This document shows positions 42,808 through 53,190 of a DNA stretch of 64,000 nucleotides, piece after piece. The position numbers were made by a program, and so were the translations under genes. Location: assembly GCF_012489685.1 (NCBI RefSeq), contig NC_080046.1, positions 188,501 to 252,500 of the forward strand, in the 5' to 3' direction. Positions within the stretch are counted from its first letter, which is position 1, and each line of letters starts with the position of its first letter. Under the pieces are notes generated by a model. The model was not told the origin of the DNA, did not search any database, and saw only the letters and a program-made list of their open reading frames with translations. This DNA comes from Lotus japonicus (Eukaryota; Streptophyta; Magnoliopsida; Fabales; Fabaceae).

Positions 42808-43603
42808 AAATTTAGCAGAGGAGTGCTGGCGATTGAGCCCAGGCTCACAGCTAGCCAAGAGAGGCGCCTAGAGAAACTGGTGGAGGACAATTTGAGCTCT
42901 TTAATTGGAGTCAGAAAGATGCAACGCTCTGGGGATTGCCCAGGTTTAGGAAGCCGACTCTTTTAAGCACGAGCCAAGAAAAAGAGCAGAGAAAAGGGGG
43001 TGGCGACGCAAGATGTGGTTCGAGTGAATCTAAAACAGGGAGGCGTCGAGCAAAACAGATGGAGAGCATTTGAGCAACCCCAGGGCAAACCGGAGAAGGT
43101 GCAAAAACGGAACCGAGCGCGCCGCTGCGAGAGCAAGAAAAAGGGCAAGGCGGGATACTGGAGGCCAGTGGGATCGACAGTTTTTAAACCTTCAAGGCCA
43201 TCTAAGCGCGACAAGCAAAGAGGCGAGTCAGAAGAAGATCCTCTTTATTGTGGGGCGGTCTGGCGAGGGGACTGGCCTCGCAAGAACCAAGAGGAACAAG
43301 CGAGCACATCAGGTCTGAAGGATGGGGTGTTTGGCGTGGTGTTCTGATCAAAAGGGCAAAAGATGGGGCAAGGGTGCGACGAGCAAAAGCAAGAGTTAGG
43401 ACAAAAATAAAGATGCAATCTTTTTCTCCACCACGAGAGTTTTTTAATGAGGCATCCCTCAAAATGTAAAATCTATTTTACAATCAAATACAAAAGGATA
43501 TTCTCAGTAATACTCCGAACTTTAAACTAAATTGAAACGGTCGCCTGGTGGGAAAAATTCCCTGAAGGTGGCGATCCAAACACGACCTTGATGTCTGAGG
43601 ATC
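42808..43603 (+). other. Degenerate pol and 3' region of element E
   Basis: The sequence IEPRLTASQERRLEKLVED-like at about 42830-42895 is the beginning of a Tat RT region, after which no RT catalytic motifs are found. GAGAGTTTTTTAATGAGGCA (about 43434-43453) resembles the sequence that follows pol in Tat elements. Most of pol is therefore deleted within a few hundred bases. The lysine/arginine-rich frames at 43000-43470 are not recognised as proteins. Confidence 0.5.
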
Positions 43604-44442
43604 TGATAACTCCTAGGCAAGTGTACCTATTCGTTAAGTAGTAATAAATTATCGAACTCAAGGATTGCAGTCGTCTAAATCAATTTAACCTATTAAATAA
43701 CTAAAAAGACTAAGTAAAAAGGTTTTTTGGGGAGAAATAATTGTTGAAAAATAACTTTATTTAAAGTTGCAAAGTTCAGCGAAAAGCAAGTACGTAGTAT
43801 TAAGAGCAATCAAAAGGGGAAGTACCTGGGGTAGGATTTCATCAATTTCACTTATGTTCTTAATAGACTAATTAACTCATGAATTATCTAACTTATTTAT
43901 GGTGCTTGCCTAAGTTTCTACGTGATAATCTCTTAACTACGCAGAACTTTCAACTAAACTGCTAACACTAATCTATTAGTTCCTAAACGAATTCAATTGG
44001 AGAATTAAAGTATTTAGTTACTAGCCAACACAATTAGAAGTTACCCTTATCTCTAAGGTGTAGGCGTTCCTAATCAATTCCTCACCGGATCCCTATTTTC
44101 TACCGATTTCTCAATCCCATACAAAATAGCAAAGTTAATCTTCATGCATAAAGATTCATAGATAAAAGATGAAAAATTCATAAATAAATCTAGGATTCAT
44201 GAGTCAAAAAGTAAATCAAAACATAAGATCAAAAGAATCAAACTAAAAACCCTAAGTACCTACGGAGGTTTAGCCAAGCATGGCTTCCATAATCAGAAAA
44301 TTATTGAAATAAAAAGAGTTTTTCAAAAAGCTCACAGTGGTGCTAGGGTTAACTCCAGGAAAATCTCAAGAACCACTCAAGAGCTGCTATCTCCAATAAT
44401 CCAGTGCCAATTTCACGTCCCCCCTTGATGTTATATATCTTG

Positions 44443-44507
<65 letters not shown>

Positions 44508-44918
44508 AATACTGTGCTTTTCCGTTTCATTCAATCGCGTGGCCCAGGCTTGGAAAAAGCCAAAATCCTTGTCTTTTAATGCTGCCACGTGTCACCTTGC
44601 AATTGGTGGAGACTTTATAAGGGTGGAGTCTAGTATTACGCAAGCTACGGTCTTATGGTAGACCCTTGATAAGGTTATGCCACGTGGTAGGAAAGGAGAC
44701 AACAACAGTTCGATCTTCTGCGGGTGCATGGAAGCTCCGTGGACTCTCAGTGGCAGATCAGCTCTCTTTACCTGATTTTCTCTTTTCCTTTTATTCCGAA
44801 AATCCTAAATAAAATAAAATCAAAATAATAAAATAAATCAAAATAAAATACTAAAAAGATAATAACTCAAAATGCATGGAAATAAACTAGAAAAATAGCT
44901 TAAACACCCGGGTCATCA
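43604..44918 (-). mobile_element. Solo LTR F (Athila-like) with TSD GGATC
   Basis: On the minus strand it begins TGATGACCCGGGTG and ends AGGAGTTATCA, 1315 bp. GGATC at 43599-43603 and 44919-44923 flanks it perfectly. No internal retrotransposon sequence is present, so it is the product of recombination between the two LTRs of an element. It contains a long TA microsatellite. The terminus TGATGACCC is shared with LTRs L, D and I. Confidence 0.9.
44447..44503. repeat. (TA)n microsatellite in solo LTR F
   Basis: This is an uninterrupted TA dinucleotide run of about 57 bp. It lies where the LTR TATA region might be, but no other evidence supports a promoter. Confidence 0.95.
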
Positions 44919-45444
44919 GGATCGCTCCGGAAAGTCCGACGTGGATCGCTGCCACCCGTTCGACGTGTGCGGATAAGCTTCTTATCCCAAGAACCTCCCC
45001 GAAATATGGGCGAGTAAAAGCCTCCCCAAAACATGGGCGAGCATTTTTAACTAGGCTAAGCCTTGGGCAACTCATGTGGTCATTGGGTCCCGAGCCACCA
45101 TAAGTCCCCGCCTAATAAGGCTGGTGGGGCCACACCTGATCTTACGGGAAAAACGTGTGAATAAAGCCTCAGTCCAAGACTGAGCAAAAGTCCTAGTTAT
45201 ACCCAGCACACTCTCAAGATTGTTGAATGAAGAAATTCAGGAAATTCAGGCAGTTTTTTTTATAAAAAAAACAAACAAACAACAAACGAACGAACAGGCA
45301 GCAAAACATGGCGAGGCAACGCGCAAAAGGAGAAAAATGACGATCTAAACAGCTATTCTCGTTAAAAGAAGAAAAAGGAGTTGCAAGCGTTGTCTTTAAA
45401 AATAATAATAATAAATTGCTATTACATAACTAATCTAAGGGATA
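44919..45444 (+). other. Noncoding 3' region of element E
   Basis: The sequence lies between the solo LTR and the end of the antisense ORF. It includes a near-repeat of CCCCGAAATATGGGCGAG and CCCCAAAACATGGGCGAG (about 44998-45040) and an A-rich stretch. No gene is seen. Confidence 0.5.
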
Positions 45445-47400
45445 TTAATGTTTTCGTTCTTGCTCTACATCTTCATCGCTCAGGAAATACTCGACTACAA
45501 AGCCCGGAGGATCCTCGGGACCAACCAATCCGGCAGAGGTGACATTCTTGAACGCCCCCATGGGGCTAAGATCCAACTGGGAGTGGAGACGCTGAATTTG
45601 GGCCTTGGCAAGAAAGAAGCCGCGACCACGTTCAAAGACAGCAGCTGTCGCCGCATCGGATCTCAGTTTCTCTTCAAGGGTCGCTGCGTCAGATTGAGCT
45701 TGGGTTTTTGTTGCGACCAGAGCCTCGTCTTTCTTAATCATTTCTGCATGGAGGGTCTCAAGTTCTGCACCCAGGGAAGAAATGGTTTGGTCTTTGGAGG
45801 CGAGCAAGTCCTCCTTTGAATCGGACTCCAGTTGCGCTTACTGTTTGCACTTCTCCAACATGTTCTCCAATTCTGAGATCTTTTTGTTTCGGAACTCCAA
45901 GCTAACCTCAAACCACTTGATTTGCTCAACCAAGGCGGCCTCTTGAGAAGCTAGCTTGGCCAGGAGCACCTTACGCTCCTCAGCAGATTTAGAGTTGAGA
46001 GCGAGAAGTCGGGCCACCTCTTGCCGTAAAACTTCGGAATCTTTGATGGCCCACTTGTAGCGATGAAAGGCGTGGAGCAATGTCGCCAGGGCGCCCTCGG
46101 ACACTCTGTCTAAGCCCTGCCTTTGAACCACCTCATCCATCCTCACGGCTTGCGCCGGTGTGAAGGAGAGGGAAATTGGCATCCTCGGATTCCCGGAAAC
46201 TGGGGGTTGGAGTGACATGTGACCTGGAGGTGGCGGCTGCGTTGAACTTACGGGTGGGTTTGAGATTTGCCCAGATTGCAGCAGGGCAACAGTCTGTCCC
46301 CGTACGTCAGACGCAGGAGCTGGAATTGTCTTGGAAGGACCGTCGAGTTCGCCGGAGGCGGTAGTCGGGACATTCCCCTCGCCAGTAGGAGAAACGGTGG
46401 TTGAGTTGTGTTGCCTCTTGGGAGGCGGTTGAGAGACCTCTTTGTCAGGACTCTGGGGCGCCCGTTTCCTGATCTCGCCCTCTAATTGGGACGTGGAGGG
46501 TGTCTTGTCGCCTTTCAAGTCGACACAAGGGGGAAATGGGGCATTTTTCTTCTTCTCAAAAGAAGCCAAGAGGTCTGCACTGGTAAAATTTATTTTCCCT
46601 GAATCAAGTAGCAACAAAGAAAAGTTAGTAGAATTGAAGAAAGTATAAAGTAAGCAAGGGGCAAAGAACGAATCGTGGGGAGGACGGGAAACCTAAATAG
46701 GCAGGAGTTGACGAAGTCTTGGCTTTACCAATCACTCGGGCGCAGTCTAGGACCGGAAGTCTGGCCAGGAAGCTGATAATAATCTTGTCTTCGGGGGTTA
46801 GAGAACCCTCGGACGGGTCGACTATCGGGGACGCCTCTTTGGTCCAGTACAAAGGGAAGCGGGCGGTGTCGTCCCTTAAAGTGAAGATTTCGGGATATTT
46901 GTGGGACACCACGATTTTGAAATACCCACGGGTGAGGTCGTCCGTGACGGTAGCCTAAAGGGGGTTGAAGCGTTGGCGGTTGGGTCTGGCTTCCAGGGAA
47001 ACCCAGCTGCGAGGGAGTATGGCTGACTGGCCACACCATAGAAGTAAAAGAAATGAGAGGGCTCTGGCTCTTGCTGGATTGCGTCGTAGAGGATTTCGAA
47101 GCACCACAGGAAGGCTCAGCTGTTAGGGTGAAGTTGGGACGGGGCGAAGTTTACGCTGCGCGGCACGGAGCAAATGAAGGGGGAGAAAGGAAACTGAATC
47201 CCCAAACTGGTAAACATGTACTCATGCACATAGAAAAAATGAGGGTCGTTCACGTCACGGTAAGGGCGACGAAGCCAAGGACGCTCGGAAGCCGAGCAGC
47301 CGCCGTAGTGAAGAATGTTGTCGAAGGATTTCTCGTGGCAAAACCCACCGGACCTCGAAGAGAGGTCACAAAATGATTTCCGCTGCTCGAAGGAGGACGG
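45445..47400 (-). pseudogene. Antisense ORF of Tat element E, Transposase_28-like, with one intron
   Basis: Read on the minus strand, opposite to gag. The first exon contains FSPFICSVPRSVNFAPSQLH, the P-L-x-P-F and A-P-x-Q-L-H-P-N signature of the putative gypsy-type transposon domain (Transposase_28). It continues with FEILYDAIQQEPEP. A TGA replaces the Trp after HPNS, and a frameshift near 47010 and a TAG near 46957 follow. It then reads RGYFKIVVSHKYPEIF and PLYWTKEASP. A GT...AG intron of 94 bp (46599-46692) joins PAYLG to KINFTSADLL. The last exon is Pro-rich, then coiled coil with RFVEVSLEFRNKK-like helices, a TAA at 45838, and a conserved tail with GRGFFLAKAQIQRLHSQLDL ending at 45445. 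Its own start may be lost at the junction with G. Confidence 0.75.
46599..46692 (-). other. Intron of the antisense ORF in element E
   Basis: On the minus strand TTTAG|GTTTCC is the donor and GATTCAG|GGAAAA the acceptor, with a T-rich tract in between. Joining them keeps the frame (LGK). The unspliced sequence has a stop just inside the intron. Confidence 0.65.
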
Positions 47401-47497
47401 TTGGTTAGGAATCGTTCTGGCCGGAAGGCCCCTAAGGGCGGAGGGTGGTTAAGATTCCCAGGTCTTAAGTCGGAAAGCAGTAATGTCTTTCTTGTCA

Positions 47498-48674
47498 GGG
47501 GGGGTTTGAATAACGTTTTCAGAATAAAACTTCCACCTTAAAGATTTTAACAAATCTTTCGAGAACAAAGTGCTTGAGATAAAAGATAGAAAAGCACACA
47601 AGGATTTTATCCTGGTTCACTTGATGAATCACTCAAGCTAATCCAGTCCACCCGTTAAGGTGATTTCTTCCTTCTTAGAATGAAGGCAATCCACTAATCA
47701 GGTAAATGTTACAACTGCACTTGAAACCTACAAGTGACTAACAAAACACTGACTTAGCTCACACTAAGATTCACTCTCTTAGTCTTCTCTAGGATCCGAT
47801 CAAACTTGATCTCCTAAAGGTAACTAAACAACTGTTTAAGAAAGAATGTTTACAAAGAATTTGCTTCTGAAAAGCTAATAGTAAACACAATGAATTCAGA
47901 TGAAAGAATGCTTAGAAGGTTTGAATATAGCTTGCGCGTGTGAGATTCTTCCAACAGCATCTTTCAATCTTCAGCCTCTATTTATACTCCAAGGATTAGG
48001 GTTTGAACGCTGCATGGGAATGCTACCGTTGGAGGGCAGTTCTGGAAATTCCAGCTTCTACTGTGGCTGAGAATGTTAGGTAGGTCGTCAGGATAGTACA
48101 TTGCTTTTGTACTTGGATAGTGACTTGACCTTTAAACCTAGTAGACTTCTGATCAGGGGAATGCTTCATGTTGGAACTTGTGAAGCTCGTTGATCAGAGT
48201 CAGAGGGAAGCAGAGATCCTCTGACCGTTGTATCTTCTGATTCTGAACTCAGAGGGAAGTACATGGTCTTCAGAGTCATCTTGCTTCTGGACATCAGAGT
48301 TTCCACTTTTCAGTTTCTGGATCTTCAGAGTCTTCTACACCGTCAGAACATCTGAACCTTCAGAATTTCTAGGTTGTCAGAACGTCTGGATATTCAGAAC
48401 TTCAAGTGACTGAGTCCATATCAGAGCTTGTATGACTTCAGATCTTCTGAAGCGTTTCTACTGTTCAGAGTGAACATAGATGTTGCGAAAGCGTTGCTTG
48501 GGTCACTCTTTATGCACAGTGCTTCTGATTTGTGTGGGATAAAATTGAGGTCAGAGCCTGTAAATAGCACACTCAGAAAAACACGTTAGAGTACCATAAT
48601 TGTTCATACTGAAATGTTAACTTGTAATCATCAAAACATAGAGTTGTACTACTCGATCAAAACTTGATCTTACA
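47498..48674 (-). repeat. 3' LTR of SIRE element G, outer end truncated
   Basis: It matches the other SIRE LTRs from the G-run inward and ends at TCTTACA (48674). The terminal TGAAGGTATGAAAAACGG (plus strand) is missing, so no TSD can be read. A TATTTATAC (near 47972, minus-strand TATAAATA) is the LTR TATA box. Confidence 0.9.
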
Positions 48675-49395
48675 ATCTCCCCCTTTTTGATGATGACAAA
48701 ACCAAGTATTTTGATGAACAATTCTTAAACAATAAACTGAATTCACTCAGAGTTTAGAGATATAGAATTAGACTTATCCTGATGTGAATAGTTTATTTTG
48801 CTCATTCTGAATCCATGTCACAACTTGATTCTGAGCATAACTCCCCCTGAATCTAAGACTTAATGAAAACGTTAGAAATGTCTAGATTCTGAGCTAAATA
48901 ATATAAGAGTTCAGAGTGAGAAGACATGACATGAATTGAAACAATCAGAGCACATAAGTATTCAGAGTCAACAATAAGTGGTATCAGAGTCAAATAGAAT
49001 CACTTCAGAAGAAGTGAAATGTATTCCTTGTATTTGCCCAGTGACACATCTATGGTCATAAAGGTGGAACTCTTAAATTCTCCAAAAGAAAAATAAATCA
49101 CACTAACACAGCTTACACATCAAAAACTGGGTGTACTCCCCCTTTTTGTCATAAGCAAAAAGTATGGGGTGTGAAAAACTTAGCTTGAAGTACAAGGTAC
49201 TCCCCCTTAGAGAAGGTCTAAGTTTAAAAACGATGGAGAAATAAATGATGCATGAATGAGAGTTAAGCGAGTTAAAGAAGGGAGTTAATGCAAAAGAAGA
49301 ACGTTTACCACCGGCCACGGGAGTAAAGAAAAGCTTCAGTTACCAAGGACTTAACCTCGAGAAACTGTAGGAGCAATAACTTCCAAGGAGAGAGC
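48675..49395 (-). other. 3' noncoding region of element G with polypurine tracts
   Basis: This is the same organisation as 3593-4320: the main polypurine tract next to the LTR (plus-strand ATCTCCCCCTTTTTGATG) and further CTCCCCCT words near 48841, 49135 and 49201. No gene is seen apart from the promoter of the antisense ORF. Confidence 0.6.
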
Positions 49396-49401
49396 GAAGC
49401 T

Positions 49402-49409
49402 TATATAAA
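49402..49409 (+). promoter_or_regulatory. TATA box of the antisense gene in element G
   Basis: TATATAAA is 59 bp before the ATG at 49461, within the conserved context AAGCTTATATAAAGCG. Element A has AAGCCTATATAAAGCG at the same place. Confidence 0.6.
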
Positions 49410-49460
49410 GCGAGTAAGAAGAGGGTAAGCTTCACAACAAGATTAATACCATAAAAAGAT

Positions 49461-49853
49461 ATGGCTTCATACATGGTTGCACTGGAAGAGCTCAGAAGGA
49501 AAGCCTTCGAGGAAGACATGTTCCTTAACATCCGACACCCTGATGGTACACAAATGATACAAGAGCTGACGAAGACACTGCTTGAAGAAGATCTTGGTCC
49601 AGAGCTGGAGAAAGATCTGAGAGAATTCCTCGGCTTTGTGGAGGAAATTCAGGAGCTCAGCCAGCTGGAACTGAATTTTCTGGAAGAGAAGGAGTCAGTG
49701 GAAAGAAGACTCAAGACTATAGAAGATAGTCTGGAGAAGACCGAGCTGAGGATCAAGCTTGGCAACATAGAGTTTACGCTTGATCGGCCGGAGAAGGAAA
49801 GAGCAGAGCAACGCCGGGAGTGCAGAAGAATGATGAAGGATCCTCCATTCTAG
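49461..49853 (+). CDS. Antisense accessory ORF of SIRE element G, 130 aa, coiled coil
   Basis: Homologue of the ORF at 4398-4790 with the same length, no indel and about 93 of 130 identical residues. Many replacements are conservative (K/R, E/D, V/I/M). It begins MASYMVALEELRRKAFEED and keeps FLNIRHPDGT and the final DPPF. TATA (49402) and AATAAA (49897) flank it. It stays open although the surrounding pol and third ORF of G are broken. It runs opposite to element G. The protein family is not recognised. Confidence 0.8.
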   Translation: MASYMVALEELRRKAFEEDMFLNIRHPDGTQMIQELTKTLLEEDLGPELEKDLREFLGFVEEIQELSQLELNFLEEKESVERRLKTIEDSLEKTELRIKLGNIEFTLDRPEKERAEQRRECRRMMKDPPF

Positions 49854-49927
49854 ATTTAGGAAAGAATGTATGATGTAATGATTATGAAGTATCATGAATA
49901 AAAAAAAGGAATTTTGCAAACACAAGG

Positions 49928-49993
<66 letters not shown>
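49928..49993. repeat. (TA)n microsatellite
   Basis: A TA run of about 66 bp follows the polyadenylation signal of the antisense ORF. Element A has only a short ATATATATAGATAT stretch at the corresponding position (about 4867). Confidence 0.95.
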
Positions 49994-49996
<3 letters not shown>

Positions 49997-51149
49997 GTGA
50001 GAAACAACGAGTAAGCAAAAAATAGCAAATATCTTAAATAAAAGTAAAATAAGTTAAGAAAGAAAAACGAAAGAAATCCTAAAAACTAGGGCTTGTCAGA
50101 GCGACGCAGAAGTTCTTTGAGAGCTCGATTCATTTCCATCAGCAGAATCTCATGAGAATTGAGACGTTGTTCCATGATGTCAAGTCTGGAAGAACTTGGC
50201 TGTGTAGAGGTAGAGGGAACATTTTGAGCAGAGTGAGGAGCTTGAGTGGAATCAGAATCAGCATGAGTGAAAGGCACTGGTGCAAGAGCTTGACATCTAA
50301 GAGCTTCAGCTTCAGCTTGTAGTCTCTCAGCTTCTAATCTTGCATTTTCAGCTTGTGCAGCCTCTTGACGTGCAGCTTTTCCGCAGTGAGATGACTCATC
50401 ATAACAGGAACTTGAGCAACTAACCAAGTACTCAGACGATTCCATTCTTCAGCAACAGAGTCAGAGTTCTCACTAAGGTCAGTGTGACCTTGCACATTGC
50501 GAATCATCAGTGAAGCTTCATGATTAAAGACACTGACGCACTCAAGAAGAGAGTTTGGCTTGAGGTAGGTGTAGGGAACAATGGAGAAATTGGTTTCAGG
50601 AGAGGTGGGGTGGTTGCTGCTATTTGCCTCAGAGGCACCTTGAGGAGAACCAACATCTAAAGTTTGGACATTTGAAGTGTGGGTGTCAAGGTTTGGTTCA
50701 GAGGTTTCAACCTGAGGGTGTGGTGATCTAACCGAAGAGTGGTTAGACACTGAGTTTTCTGGTTCTGGTTGAATGGGTTCTTGTTGAACTTGGTCTGGTT
50801 GAACTTGTTGAACTAAAGGGTCTGCTTCATGTAAAGGGTCAGCCTGGATAGGATGATCTGGGTCAACTAGACGTTCTGGTCTAGGCCCAGGGTATCTCCT
50901 AGGGCTAGGTACTGTGAGGTAGTACTCTGGAATGGCAGACTCTTTCTCTTTCGCAATTTGAATAAGTTTGCGATTAGATTCAGAGTTGTTTGAAGGTGAG
51001 GAGTCAGCAACATTGGTAGGAAAGGATACAGAAGTATAGGGAGTTGAGGAATCTGTATCAGTTGTTCTGCGAACAGGACGTTCTGAAGCTCTGGGGACAG
51101 AGTGATCAGAAGGTCTGGGTTCAGGTTCTGGTTGTTCGAGAATAATGGG

Positions 51150-52588
51150 TGATGACCCGAGGTTTATTCTATGTTTGTCGAGTCCTTCTTGTTTCTTTCT
51201 TCTTCCTTTTTGAGTCTTTTATTGAGTTTTAAGTCAAGTTAAGTCCCTTTTTAGTTCATATTTGCATCTGAGTAGTTTAGGTGTTTTTAATTTGTTTAGA
51301 TGATCTTTTAATTAGTTTTTATTGAGGTTTAAGTCCTAAGGTCAGGTTTGATTTAGAGTCTTGAGAGAATATGAGAGTTGATTGCATATTAGAAGTTTTA
51401 TTTGATGAATTAAATGAAAGATTTCTGAATTATTGTGATTAAATGAGTGTTTCCATGAGTTACATTGGGGAAATGATGGTTTTTGAGATTCTTTGAAGGT
51501 TTCAGGTGATTTTGATGGCCAATAATGATGGTTGAAGGCAAAGTAATGAGCCATGATGATAGTTGAAGAATGAGTTACAAAATTGAAGAAAAATCAGATG
51601 AGCCACGCATGTGCGCCATGTATCCCACGCACATGCGTGGAGCTACTGCAGGAAAAACCTGATGCCCACGCATGTGCGCCGTCTGTTCCACGCACATGCG
51701 TGGTGGCAAAATCTGATGCTGCGGATTTTGCGTTTTGAGCGTTTTGCCCACGCATGTGCGTGGAGGAGGCCACGCACATGCATGGATTACTGCTGGAAAC
51801 TCTATAAATAGGGATTTTGTTATTTCTTTTAGGTATCTTGTAACTTTTGAACAAAACTTAGAGGTTTAGGTTCTTGGAGCTTGTGGGAGGCTTCTTAGCC
51901 CTCTTTTTTCAGGTTTTTATTCCTTTAGTTTGCATTATGAATTCCCTAGCCATGCTTGGCTAGTTTCTCTTTGTACTTTGAGTGAAGTGAACCTTAGTTC
52001 TGATTATGGTTTAAACTTCTTATTTTCTTATATGAATAAAGTTTCTTTTCCATGTATCTTTTCTCTGAATCAATATTCTCTTGAGTGCACACAAGTGTTT
52101 TGCTTTCTTCTTGCACAACGGAAGTTGGTGAGGATTAAGGGACTTGGGATTAGATTGATTTGTTTGCTATCACTTAGGAATATGGGTAGAAACTTATTGT
52201 GTTGGCCTGAACTTATAAACTTCATTCTTCAATTGAATTGACTAGGCACTAAGGAATTAGGTTTGGCAAATGAAATTGAATGTTTTACTTGATTAAGGAA
52301 TTAACAAGTAGAGGTAGAGACTATAACATCATGGATAAGGATTCTGAACTTCATATAAGAATTTGATTTGAGAACCATAATTGGACTAAGTGGAGCTTTG
52401 CCCAGGGTACTTCTTTTCTGAATTATAATTCTAAGCTTTTACTCACAAGTGTTATTCACTCAACCAAACTTCAAACATATTTTGCTTTTTCTTTTTCACA
52501 TTCTGAACACAAAACTCTTAGAAGCAATTGATGAACAACTATCCATGTGGTTCGACAATCTTTTGTATTACTTGCGGAATTGCTATCA
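51150..52588 (+). mobile_element. Solo LTR I (Athila-like) with TSD ATGGG
   Basis: It begins TGATGACCCGAGG and ends AATTGCTATCA, 1439 bp. ATGGG at 51145-51149 and 52589-52593 is a perfect TSD, and the third ORF of G continues across the site. A TATA box (TATAAATA, 51803-51810) follows an array of palindromes. There is no internal sequence, so it is a recombination product. Confidence 0.92.
51602..51785 (+). repeat. Array of CCACGCATGTGCG palindromes before the TATA box of LTR I
   Basis: CCACGCATGTGCG and its inverse CGCACATGCGTGG alternate in three pairs (about 51604-51640, 51665-51703, 51749-51785). Adjacent copies can form hairpins. The last pair lies about 20 bp before TATAAATA. Confidence 0.8.
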
Positions 52589-53190
52589 ATGGGTTCAGAG
52601 GTTAGTGGGTTGTATTGAATGGTTATGGGTGAGGTTGGTTCAGAGGGTCTAGGAGTCTGAAGCATGTTCCAAAGAGGTGCTTCTTGTTGGGAAGGTTGGA
52701 AAAATGAAGATCTAGGTGAATTTGGTGGAAAAGTGGGTTGGTCAGCTGGTTGAGACTCTGGGATAGGAGTGAGTTGGGTGGTAGTGCGGTTAAGGAGTGT
52801 AGAGATGGGGAGTGCATCAAGTGAATTTAAATCATCACCAGATTCAGTAACAGCAGACTTACTTGATGATCGCAAGGCATACCGAGTAACTCTGGCAGAA
52901 GTCTCCATTCTGATAACTTGAGCAGCTGGTTCCACACGAGTTGGCTTCTCCACAATTCTAACTTGCTTCTTTTTCTTCTTATGAGGAGGAGCATCACCAT
53001 CATCACCATTAGATGGAGCATCTGGTTTTGTGGGTTCCTCGTGCTTCCTCTTGGATTTGTCAGCCTTTTTCTTCTTCTTCTGATCATCAGACTCTTCAGA
53101 GGATTCCTCCAAGACCATTTTTCTCTGAGCTTTCTTCTTGGGAGGAGAGTCAAACTCTGGAGCTGGTGGCAATTTTCTGAAGAACTCGTC

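Larger units (their letters stand above)
39995..47497 (+). mobile_element. Decayed Tat-lineage gypsy element E
   Basis: On the plus strand there is a short 5' LTR, a PBS, a gag-protease region and remnants of pol. On the minus strand, in the part next to the lost 3' LTR, lies an antisense ORF. The gag and protease motifs and the antisense Transposase_28-type ORF fit the Tat lineage (Retand/Grande-like). RT, RNase H and integrase are essentially deleted. Solo LTR F interrupts it and SIRE element G cuts it at 47497. Confidence 0.8.

Noticed and set aside
43000..43469. Basic frames at the end of Tat element E
   Set aside because: Overlapping frames of similar length on both strands with no recognised motif; more likely degenerate pol.
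51602..51785. Repeats considered as a CRISPR-like array
   Set aside because: The units are alternating inverted palindromes with irregular spacing inside a plant LTR; a CRISPR array is not expected or supported.
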